A stretch of 64,000 nucleotides of DNA from Macrosoma leucophasiata (Eukaryota; Arthropoda; Insecta; Lepidoptera; Hedylidae), in contig JAWQUS010000030.1 of assembly GCA_036365455.1 (NCBI GenBank), positions 3,348,001 through 3,412,000 of the forward strand. Direction: 5' to 3'. Position 1 is the first letter of the stretch. Every line of letters starts with the position of its first letter. The position numbers and the translations under genes are program-made. This document shows positions 55,030-64,000 of this stretch, piece after piece. The notes under the pieces were generated by a model. That model ran no database searches. It was not told the DNA's origin and worked only from the letters and a program-made list of their open reading frames with translations.

Positions 55030-55324
55030 CATACGCGAGCCCGATTAGCCATACAAAATGCTGTAGGTACCTACTTACTCCAACTAATAAGGGAGCGAGA
55101 TCTAGGTATGAAGGAAAAGCATGAAAGTTTATTGATTGATTGACCTACCATCACCAAATAGGTCGAGTACCTACTGTCTGAGGAAGGGGTCAACAGTTAT
55201 AGAAATCGGCGCGTATGAAGATAATAATGAATGAAGAAGCACGCAAGGTGTGTTACTAAGATATTTGGCGCTCCACACCCTCTGCCTTCCCCTTAAGGGA
55301 CTTGGCGTGAATACACATACATAC
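55030..55324 (+). mobile_element. RTE-type LINE, rearranged 3' fragment
   Basis: CATACAAAATGCTGTAGG, then ACCTACCATCACCAAATAGG, TAGAAATCGGCGCGTATG and TTAAGGGACTTGGCGTGAATAC. An inner block is deleted near 55130. Confidence 0.65.
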
Positions 55325-55827
55325 AATTATAACTGGTAACGATCATCTCAAACAAATAAGAAATATTATTATAATAACGAACGATATAGAGCTCCATCGA
55401 GCGACGACCTTGGCTTGTAGTCTCACAGTCATCGTATAAATAATACGAAACTAAAAAAATTGTTGAAATGTTACTTATATTTGCCGTCTAGAGATAATTA
55501 TCTGCAGCAACTTAGTGACAGAATAGTTGTTATGATTTAAGAAAACAATGTTCCCATTTTGTAGCTCATTACAACAATTTCAGAGCTTATAGGTATTTAC
55601 TTTGACAATGAATGAGGCTAACACAATTTTAAGAAGAAATTGATTTATCAACACAGACTTGGGCTTTGGATTCAGCCAATAAATGGATCTCAGTCTCAGA
55701 ACAAGATTATTAAGAGCTCATTTAGTATGAAAAAACGTGACCTTAATATCGTCTCAAGGACTGAGATTAACTTTGAATACCGCTTCAGAGTACTATATAT
55801 ACCTACCAAAATAGGAAAGAACTCAAA
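55325..55827. other. Single-copy DNA
   Basis: Nothing supportable. Confidence 0.35.
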
Positions 55828-55922
55828 GGGTGACATTCACAGACTGCACTACGACTTTACTTTCAGCAAAGTACGCTTAGAACGGTCAAGTAAAGTCGTA
55901 GTGAGGACTGTGAATGTCACCC
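55828..55922. mobile_element. Family B snap-back MITE, short copy
   Basis: GGGTGACATTCACAGACTGC to GACTGTGAATGTCACCC. The centre is shorter than in the other two copies. Confidence 0.8.
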
Positions 55923-57227
55923 TAAGTTTTCAAATAACTATATTACTAAAGGTGGTTTTTCCATTGTTTTATTTTAAGGCTTTAAAGCATCCCCAATCCC
56001 ATCAGATAATATTGCCGAAATTATTTCCTTAGAACGTGTCAAGGTGGGCCACTTAAGAAATTGCATAAATTTCCGCCTTTGCAGTCGTTCTCCTCAAGGA
56101 TAATGAAGGATGACTCACTTGCCACGTGCCGCATATTGAAGTTGTCAATTATCTCAAATCAAAACTTATTTATACAAGAAAATTTCCGCTAATCCAAAAC
56201 CAGATTCAATTATAACTTTAATAACAATCGTATAAGCTGCCCGTGTGATCAAGCGGCCAGTTCTTTGATCGTACCTTCGGTATCGACCAAAGCTGTAATA
56301 TTTAAGCTCCGTAAAATAATAAATGTTCAAAAAGTCATATCACAAGGAATTTTTAGCCCACGCTTTCCCGCAGTTAGATGTACCTAGTTCTACTCCAAAG
56401 GGATCAAAAGTTATGATAGCCACGCTTCACGAAGTCCGGCGGTTTATAGATTTAAGTCCAAGTTATATAAAGCCAGTCGTGAATGGCATCTTTTTATAGA
56501 CTACTCTCGCATTTTCCCGACCCTTGGCATTTCGCTCTGAAAAGTTCCACGCTTTTATTTTACGTCTATTATGAGTAATTATAAAAAGATTCGGTTTATT
56601 TGATGAGGAATGCTAGATAGTTCTAAACCATCTATGTTATAAACTAAAAGGTTGTGACAGACTCAATTAAGCAAAGTAAATAAATTGCTATAAGAACATA
56701 ATAGATCGTTTCCTGTAAAATTTACGACAATTCTGGAAGTGTAACAAGTTTCAATTTCGATCCACGTTAAATATTTTACGTGGGATATGGCAGAATACCC
56801 AATTCAAACGGCAATTTGAATCGGATTAATAAAAAAAAAAACACTTTCTTTTAAGTGCTAGCCAAATTTAGTATTTCAATATGCATCTTTTATTTATAAA
56901 CAACCAAAGATAAGTAAATGAAGTTGATCATTCTTCTAAGGACGTAAGTTTTCATGTGTTACTTCCGCAAAATACCCGCATGGGAAATTCAGAATCCCAC
57001 AATGTCCCTTGTGCATCATACATAAAACAATATGAATACATGCAGTGCTAAGCGCTCGCATCCGAAGTATTCCAAAGTACTCCTAGAGGAGCCCTGTTGT
57101 GTATTGTTATCATTTAGGATAAGCGTCGTAAGACATGAAAGGTAAGACCATTAAGGGCAATTGTCTTCCCAATCTTGAGAAAATACTTGAATCGAATTAA
57201 ACTTTTCTATCTTTTTTTTCAGCCGAA
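55923..57227. other. Single-copy DNA
   Basis: About 1.3 kb with no recognised repeat or gene. Confidence 0.4.
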
Positions 57228-57419
57228 AATCGTCCACTACGTTACCAAATCTTTATCATGGGGACGATACGTCATAATCGCCACGATTGGCATGCGAATT
57301 GGCGATTGCAGTGGCAGTAGTTTTATCGCAAGACGCTAGTGCCATTATGCGTTATTGCACTTACTACCGCCCCATTGGAATGGTTTGACCGCCATTGTTC
57401 GGTTGTCTGACTGCACGGC
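57228..57419 (-). repeat. Family I copy, 3' part
   Basis: ATAATCGCCACGATTGGCATGC, TGCGTTATTGCACTTACTACC and GTTCGGTTGTCTGACTGCA. It stops where a family A piece begins. Confidence 0.6.
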
Positions 57420-57550
57420 ATCTTTTTTATGTTACAATCGAAAAACCGGTGGTCAAAATGCAGATGTGTTGCTAACCTTGAGGCCTAGGTTGTCTTGCCT
57501 CTTTGAACAGGAACACGAAAGTGCTGAACACATAATTTAGCTGCAGAACC
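57420..57550 (-). repeat. Family A fragment
   Basis: TTTTTTATGTTACAATCG, GGTCAAAATGCAGATGTG and ACACGAAAGTGCTGAACAC. Strongly diverged. Confidence 0.5.
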
Positions 57551-58458
57551 AGCAGACGACCCTATATCAGCATAAAATGTCTCACTTGTATCCATTAGTG
57601 GGACATACTACGATGATACGTATATAGTATTACAGTATGTTGGTAAAGGTGGTTACAAGTTACAAGCTCTTGAATATTTCATCGGCCACCTTTGTTCATA
57701 TCCAGTCGTACACCAGGTGCTAATGCGACATATGTTTCATTCGCACAATTATGTTTGCTATAAAACATTAACAGACCAATACGATTACCGCATATAAGAT
57801 AAGCTTATATTTTATGGAACACACACGTTCACGTGTCACATGTTCATTAAGTCATTTTGCTGATGAAATATTTTTGAGGTGATTGGCATTTTTGAAACCA
57901 TTGGATCAAGATAACCTATATGATTTGGACATGATTTGAACGATATCAGAATTTTGCGGTACCAATTAATATACTGATTATAGCATTAAATATGACTACT
58001 CTTATTACTCCTACTGATTGATGGCAGCGATTTAAAATTGACTGAATATGACTCAAATTATGAAAAATAATATTATTCATTCACTTTAAAACAACTTAAC
58101 ATATTCTTCTTTATCGACTCATGGTGTTTCAAAGGCAATATTATTACTTGCTGAAATTCGCGCTCGGGATTAGCCCAATAACGATTTTGTGTGCAGGTTG
58201 GTCGTATCAGGGTACTAGCCGATTATGCAGTGGAATTACAAGCTGTTTTGATTGAAATTGGGCAAATGGAGAGTTCCCTGACTGAACATCGACAATACCT
58301 CTAATAAAAATAATCTGAACCCAGGTGTTTGCATGTGCAAACTTTATCTCATTTAATCAAATATTTACCAATTATAGCACATTGAAATAAAATTTGTTTT
58401 CGGATTTGTCTCGCTTATTATTACACAAAAATAATTATTTAAAATCACTTCAATTTTT
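57551..58458. other. Single-copy AT-rich DNA
   Basis: I see nothing in this stretch. Confidence 0.4.
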
Positions 58459-58738
58459 ACTGGTGGTAGAGCTCCAGTGACGGAGCTCGCGGGCGTAGGC
58501 ACCACCACATTACCTTATATACTTGCCGCTAAATGGTAGTGTTCAACACTATCGTGTTCCGGTCAGGTGGTAATGTACGCCCCTGTTCCGGCACAGAGGC
58601 ATAACACCTTAGGCCTCAGGGGTGGTAACGCATCGGCATTTTGACCTCGGTCTTGATGTGGGTGTCTCTAGGCTGCAGTCATCACTTAACATCAATGTGA
58701 ACTGCATGCTTGTTTGCCAATTCCATTACATAAAAAAA
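58459..58738 (+). repeat. Family A copy, best full-length example
   Basis: ACTGGTGGTAGAGCTCC with the GAGCTCCAGTGACGGAGCTC hairpin at one end and CCATTACATAAAAAAAT at the other. No TIR pairs the two ends and no target duplication is clear. The A-rich tail suggests a SINE-like element; the terminal hairpin suggests a Helitron-like one. Confidence 0.8.
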
Positions 58739-59521
58739 TATAAATCTAAATCAACCGGAAACTGAAAAGCGACCGAAACGTCGGTTTGATTTTTATTAAT
58801 CATTTTAGTTTAATATAGGTACGCGAGAAAAGTCCGAAAACTACTTTTACTACTTTTCTTTCTATGCGTGTAGCTCGCGAAAACCTAAAAATAATAGCTA
58901 TGTAACCTATAATATGGATAAATTACACTAAGGTGTCAAAAAAGAGAGTAATTTTCAGTTCAAATACATTCTAAAGTGAAGGCGCGCTCTGAGTCTCAAC
59001 ATATCAATATTTTCCATAACATATTGGCCACTCTCGCGTATATTTATGCGCGCTACGTAGGATTTGTCACGTAGCCAATGTTATAATTAGACTTGTCAAA
59101 TTCCTACTAGCATTTTGCGTCGCGCTTCTATTGCGTAAGTTTTCCTGAAGAAATGCAGAATTACTTTCTATTTCTCTGACTGAATGAGGATTATAACCAA
59201 ATTGTAGCAGGGTAAGTTAACATTTTTTTAATTATATTCAATCACTCTTAACAGCAACCAATCATCGTCTGATACAAAGGTATTCGGCTTAATAAATGGA
59301 AATTTCAGGAAAATGGAATCTTGAATCAATCTGTTTTATACTGATAACCATCAGATAAAAATGAAGTAACTGGAGATTTACAGACGTTATTTCAAAGAAA
59401 AGACTGAAAGAAAATGATGATGTTTTATTTAAAACCTGATTTTTACAATCCAAATCGAAGAAGAGAAGGGACTGCCAATAAAACAAAATGGAATAGACTT
59501 TTAAGAAGATATAAATAGATT
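58739..59521. other. Single-copy DNA
   Basis: AATCAACCG..CGGTTTGATT at about 58750-58793 is a loose hairpin. Nothing else seen. Confidence 0.35.
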
Positions 59522-59765
59522 TTCTTTATGTAACGAAAGTTACAAACTACGTGCTAACGACATCTACACAAAAACCAGAGGTCCAAATGCAGATGCGCGG
59601 CCACCCTTGATACCTAAGTTGTTATATCCCTGTGATAGTTATTACGGGGTCATACATTACCATATAATCGGAACACGACAGTGCTGAATAGTGCGGGAGT
59701 GCCTAATGCTACCATTAGGCACTCCCGCGCCACGCCCTCGAGTTTCTACACTGGAACACTACCAT
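59522..59765 (-). repeat. Family A copy with an inserted palindrome
   Basis: CTTTATGTAACGAAAGTTAC to GGAACACTACCA. A perfect 16-bp-stem hairpin (59693-59728) replaces the usual GCGGCAAGTATATTAGG segment. Confidence 0.65.
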
Positions 59766-60989
59766 CACTAAAAGTAGCACTAGGTGGTACTTCATTTTTA
59801 ATCTCTCACAACTCACAAAAGAGAAACACATAATGGAAACGACGGAATAAAGCCTATAGCAGAAACTTGATAAGATTCATCGCCAATGGACAGTTGCGCA
59901 AAAGTAAAAACTTCAAAACGCATCTAGGAAAAATCTCGGGATGGCCAATGAACATCAAAAACAATTAACCTTTCCAAGCTAACTACTGATTCTCAGAAAC
60001 GATTACGAACCAGTAAACACTCTTTTTGCTCAAAACAATAATTATTTATGCAAATGGAACGTGATATTATCGTTTGAACATAATGTTGTGGACCTTATGT
60101 TCTATAGAAAAAAGAAATTGTATTTGCTTGCATGCAACCTTTTTTATGAGCTTGTGTTAGCCACGAGACCTTTAGTGTATAAGACACATACTAATGCTGT
60201 GCTGAAAAAGGATCGAATTGCTTTGCATGTTACTTTCTTATTAGGACCTTAGCCCACGGTTGATGTCTGGTCTGATAGAATGCATTACTTTGCTAGGTAC
60301 CTAGAAGATGTTTTTTTTTAATTGCTCAGAAAATATATTTGTACAGAAAGTGTTTCCAGTTCAACAACTTTATTACGAACCTAAACTGAGTCGGAGTAAG
60401 CTTTGTCTCGTTTCTACATACGCCCAGTCGTAAAGTACAAATGAAACAACATTTTTGCAATTCCTATATGTTTTGTTTAAGAAAAAAGTTTTCTTCAGTT
60501 TAAAGTTTTCAAACATTTAAAATACATTCCAAAAAATCATAATTAATTGTTGATATTTTCAACCCACTTTAAAGTTTCACAACGTTTAGCAAGTGTTTTA
60601 ATAAAAGCATTTATATTACCACACAAAAAACATATTTTGATGAAATTAAAATGTTAGTTTTTCCTGTAGACACCATAATAAATCTGTGCATTGTTAATTA
60701 AATACGCGATAGGACATAATTAAACCCAAAGATATCTAACTACAACAACAGTGACCTTGCTACCAATGATAATGCAAATGTATTTTTCATTCAACGCGCA
60801 TTCGTCAATGTTTTTGTACAAGAGTCTTTTCACACTAGCGATTACTTTGGGCGATTTCACGGCGAGACGATTTAGCCGCTCGTTGCAATATCGCCTCGAT
60901 TTATAAGTCACTGCGAGCTCGCCGAAAGCTCGCCTCTACCACAGCGTGAACTTGCATTGAATTCGAATCTTGAATTTAGAAGAATAAGG
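59766..60989. other. Single-copy DNA
   Basis: No gene. The 60830-60956 part is GC-richer (GGCGATTTCACGGCGAGACG) and may be a worn MITE. Confidence 0.35.
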
Positions 60990-61510
60990 GTCATAGGTAG
61001 CTCACTACAGCCACCGGTCACCCAACCAGCACCGCCTCGTTTTACGGCGTCCACTTGTTGTTCGCGGGTGAACGACGCGATGTTACTAGTGAACCACTCG
61101 CGGATAGCGCGCGGTCCACTTGGAGACAGCGCGTTGGCAATGCAAAGTCAACGCAAGACAAGCTGGTCACCGAGTGGTCCACTCGCCCGGTCGAGGCGAT
61201 CCGATGTCGATACGGAACGGCGTTGATGTAATGAGCGCAGACCGCTCGAGGCGGTCGGGCTCTGGTCAGGTGCCGGGTAGCTCTAGTGAGCTATGACCCT
61301 AAAGGAAACGCTAGCAGGGGAATGTGATAGCGTTCATAACCACCCTCCCGCAGTGATATCACGGAGGTAATGAACGGTGTGGTATCGCAGTGACATCGAA
61401 AGAAGTGAGCGCGTACAAGCCGCGTGCTCGCGGCTAAGTAGCCCAAAAAAATCACTGGTGTGGAAGGACTCTAAAGTGCGAAATATAGCGTTAGTAGACA
61501 AGTCGGCCAT
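60990..61510. other. CpG-rich block, function unknown
   Basis: CpG is frequent compared with neighbouring AT-rich DNA (GAACGACGCGATG, GCGGATAGCGCGCGGTCC, CGAGGCGGTCGGGC). Open frames run on both strands but none has a motif or a clear splice context. It may be a host regulatory region or an unknown element. Confidence 0.4.
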
Positions 61511-61980
61511 ACTTTTACGAAAGGCAAAACTCATGTAAATATTTACAAATACATTTCATACACTTTGTTGTTTCGACAGACAAACAAAAGCAGCGTTTTG
61601 ATGAAAACCTAGACACCGCAGGCTGTGAAAGGGAAATTATCATGCCAAGATTTATACAAAAAAAAAGTGGTAAGTAGGTACAAAAATAAAATGTGGTAAG
61701 TACAATGTGTGACGTGACAACTTGGAAAATGATTTTGTGGACCTTAAAACATATTTCGATGTCAAAAAAACTATTACGTCTAAAAAACATTTTATTATTC
61801 TGGAATTAAAAGTTTTAAATAAATGCTAAGTAAGCTTTAATTTTAGAGCATTTCTACTGGTAGTAGGAAAGACCAGTTATGTTCCGGTGAGGTTAAAAAA
61901 ATATCAAACATCATGCTTAACACCAGGAAATGTTCAGGTTCTCTAGATAATATTTCAAACCTTTTTTACTTTGTACTTAT
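61511..61980. other. Single-copy DNA
   Basis: I see nothing in this stretch. Confidence 0.35.
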
Positions 61981-61994
61981 CTTTTTAATATTTA

Positions 61995-62056
61995 TGTATG
62001 TATCTTCACGCCAGGTCCCTAACGGGGTAGGCAGAGAGTGTAGAGCGCCAGACATT
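61995..62056 (-). mobile_element. RTE-type LINE, 62-bp 3' stub
   Basis: TATGTATGTATCTTCACGCC, GGTCCCTAACGGGGTAGGC and GTGTAGAGCGCCAGACA: the extreme 3' end only. Confidence 0.7.
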
Positions 62057-62667
62057 TATTTCTGTACAAATCAATATAAATGGAACTTGTCATGATTCCT
62101 TAGCGCGGTCAGGGATCAGAAACTCTATAAACCATAAGTTCCTTTTAAGCTTTCCCAACACAGCGTACGTCTGTCTACACTTCGACACGGTCTGCATACT
62201 CTGTGCATAAAATTCGAAATACGAAATTAAATGTTGATTTTATAAATAAAAAAAACACTGTATAGATTTATTTACCAATGAGTTTAATTTTGTGAATATT
62301 TTTATTTTCTTAATGTTGTGCATTGGAATAAGATTGCAACCACAAATATAAATATTGAAATTTATTTTTAGAGTTACACCCCTTTTCCAAATGCAATTGT
62401 TTAAAATGTTGCAAGCATGGCGCATGAGGAAAATGCAGCGTCATCACATTTACACTAATAAATTATTTTCTAGCTCCTCCGGTGGAAACATGTGAAAAAA
62501 GAACTTGCCCCCGGCCTAGTTGACCCAAATAGACGTTTCATCTCGAGTTCTGCTCTGACACGGCCGTCATTTTCTGAGCTACAGTACAATTTAGGAGATG
62601 TAGAGTTTCATGGGGAAAAATTTCTAATATTTTTACTACCAACTAGCTGATCTAATACTAAAGACAT
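62057..62667. other. Single-copy AT-rich DNA
   Basis: I see nothing in this stretch. Confidence 0.35.
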
Positions 62668-62925
62668 TTTTTTTATGTGTCAAAGGATTGACAGACAAGC
62701 AGACGGGCCACCTGATGGAAAGTAGTCACCGTCGCCTATGAACATTTACAACACCAGGGGCGTTGCCAACGCGCTGCCAGCCCTGAAGGACCCCTCTTTT
62801 GACGCCATTTTTGAAGAACCTTGTATTGTAGCACCGAGGGTACACCTCAGAGGGAAGCTCATTCCACAATTTACAAGTTCTGGGCAAAAACGAACGTGAG
62901 AACCGCACCGTTGACATTGTTCATA
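62668..62925 (-). mobile_element. LINE 3' end with ORF C-terminus
   Basis: The minus strand encodes RSFLPRTCKLWNELPSEVYP and a stop after VNVHRRR, a C-terminal pattern of lepidopteran LINE ORF2 proteins. The 3' UTR ends ACTTTCCATCAGGTGGCCCG..GACACATAAAAAAAAT. A 5'-truncated copy of a different LINE from those at 5100 and 40331. Confidence 0.75.
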
Positions 62926-62926
62926 A

Positions 62927-63021
62927 TTTAGAAAATAAAGAAAAATAGGAAAGATTTTTTTTTGCGACCTGGTCACAGGTTCGATTTCTGCCCGAAGTCA
63001 ATTTTTTCTTTATTTTCTAAA
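62927..63021 (+). mobile_element. tRNA-like foldback element, small copy
   Basis: Exact 19-bp inverted repeats (62927-62945 and 63003-63021, TTTAGAAAATAAAGAAAAA) enclose the 3' half of a tRNA-like domain with B box GGTTCGATTTC and the GAAGTCAATTTTTTC junction seen at 49151. The 5' half of the tRNA-like part is gone. Confidence 0.65.
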
Positions 63022-63060
63022 AATTACTCGCATGTATTATTGCGAAAAATAAAAATCATA

Positions 63061-63600
63061 TATTAGTGTAAAAAGTACTAAAAAGTTATCTGATCTGAAG
63101 TCAAATATTTAACCAGGGGACAGTTTGGAAAATAAAAATAAAATATAGAGTGTTAATTGAAATTAGCGCATCACCTCTTGCAGGCAGCCTCTTACTTCAA
63201 TCCCAACAACATTCAGTTATATGACTTAATTTTGAAATCATTGTATTGATCCAGGTTCAAATTTCTAGTTTTGCGCCTAAGCGCCTAACACATTTAGGGA
63301 CTAAAATGTATTTATACATACTTATAGATTATTTTCTCTCTATAAAGTCTTCTTTCTTTGATATAATAATTAGTAAGATTTCCAGGGGTAAAATAGTCTT
63401 TGAATCGCCATTTGTAGGAATCGTATTTAATTTTATTTATCCCTATTACTTTGTATACTGACCCATGATGTCCACAGGTTAACCCACCAGTAAATCTAAA
63501 TTGACATCGCTGTTTTTACGTGGATATTCATAGGCTACAATATTCACTTCATCGTAAACTGTCTGCTTGTTTTCCAAACACATTTTCAAAACATTAAAAA
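63061..63600. other. Single-copy DNA
   Basis: I see nothing in this stretch. Confidence 0.35.
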
Positions 63601-63630
63601 CTTGCCTGCACAACTTGCTTCCACCCCAAG

Positions 63631-63818
63631 GCAATGCAATAAATATGAAAGAAGAATTCGACAATCAGGTATGGGCTTCGGTAGCTCTATTGGGAGAGCG
63701 GCTGGACTAGAAATGGTGGTCGCGGGTTCAAGCCCCGTCTGTAGTCAAATTTTTCTTTCCATTTTTCTTTAAAAATATTTCACTCGTATATGTTATAGCG
63801 AATAACAATATAAAAACA
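63631..63818 (+). mobile_element. tRNA-like SINE, relative of the foldback element
   Basis: Starts at GGCAATGCAATAAATATGAAAG, as in the copy at 49122. It has an A box (TAGCTCTATTGG) and B box (GGTTCAAGCCC), then TTTTTCTTTCCATTTTTCTTT and TTATAGCGAATAACAATATAAAA. It lacks the second, inverted tail in front. Confidence 0.7.
63674..63746 (+). tRNA. tRNA-like domain (SINE-type)
   Basis: GGCTTCGG..CTGTAGTC acceptor-like ends with mispairs. D-arm GCTCTATTGGGAGAGC and a good T-arm (GCGGGTTCAAGCCCCGT). Probably a SINE head and not a working tRNA. Confidence 0.45.
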
Positions 63819-64000
63819 AACACAACTTGATTAAAGCAAAGGACACGATTTTTTTATGCCCAGCTCGCTAATCGCTTTTTCTTTTAACCTCACCACACCC
63901 GTTTGGGGAAACCGGGCCAGGGGGGTGCGGGAGGTAATAATTTTAGCCCAACGCGACGGCATGGAAATGAAAAATGTCTCCCGCACTGTATTACGTTTTC

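Noticed and set aside
1..64000. CRISPR arrays, bacterial operons or prophage
   Set aside because: No spaced direct repeats, no ribosome-binding-site-led gene runs; all coding text is from eukaryotic transposons.

Overview
The window looks like intergenic or intronic DNA from a moth or butterfly (Lepidoptera). This is inferred from its repeats: a TTAA-flanked piggyBac, Helitron-like pieces ending in CTAG|T, LINE and SINE tails of kinds familiar from lepidopteran genomes, and AT-rich single-copy DNA between them. I find no complete host gene. Open frames longer than 200 codons occur only in transposons. The one host-gene candidate I would defend is a short GC-rich first coding exon with a splice donor at 54270-54336. 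Weaker first-exon candidates lie near 14960-15049 and 35520-35976.

Left third (1-20 kb). A three-level nest fills 5074-10713. A hAT-type MITE (ends CAGAGG/CACTG, 8-bp target duplication) is split by a nearly intact non-LTR retrotransposon on the minus strand (5100-10563). That LINE is split in its 3' UTR by an internally deleted piggyBac (5448-7072). Next to it is the C-terminal part of a second LINE type, with a restriction-like endonuclease (11163-11762). The rest is SINEs, Helitron-like ends, and MITEs with terminal inverted repeats.

Middle (20-45 kb). This is sparser. Long single-copy stretches are interrupted by 5S-rRNA-like SINEs, tRNA-derived SINEs, RTE-type LINE 3' ends, hairpin MITEs and a frequent roughly 280-bp repeat that I call family A.

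Right third (45-64 kb). This part is repeat-dense and again nested. A Helitron-like element contains a hAT MITE with a perfect 8-bp duplication, which contains an internally deleted RTE-type LINE with a 10-bp duplication (52556-53919). A family A copy contains another hAT MITE. Two TA-flanked MITEs stand back to back. A tRNA-like domain sits between 37-bp inverted repeats inside a 20-bp target duplication.

Repeat family labels used below are mine. A: roughly 280 bp with a hairpin end and an A-rich end. B: snap-back MITE, TIR starting near GGTGAGATTCAC. F: TIR near AGAGCAACACGGG. I: SINE-like, with a GCCAATCCGCATGCC core. S: 5S-like SINE. T: tRNA-derived SINE with a CCCCTTCGGGGATTA tail. X: Helitron-like. 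The most unusual signals are the tRNA-like foldback element, the 5S-like SINE family, and several near-perfect short-loop palindromes inside repeat copies, as expected from template switching.
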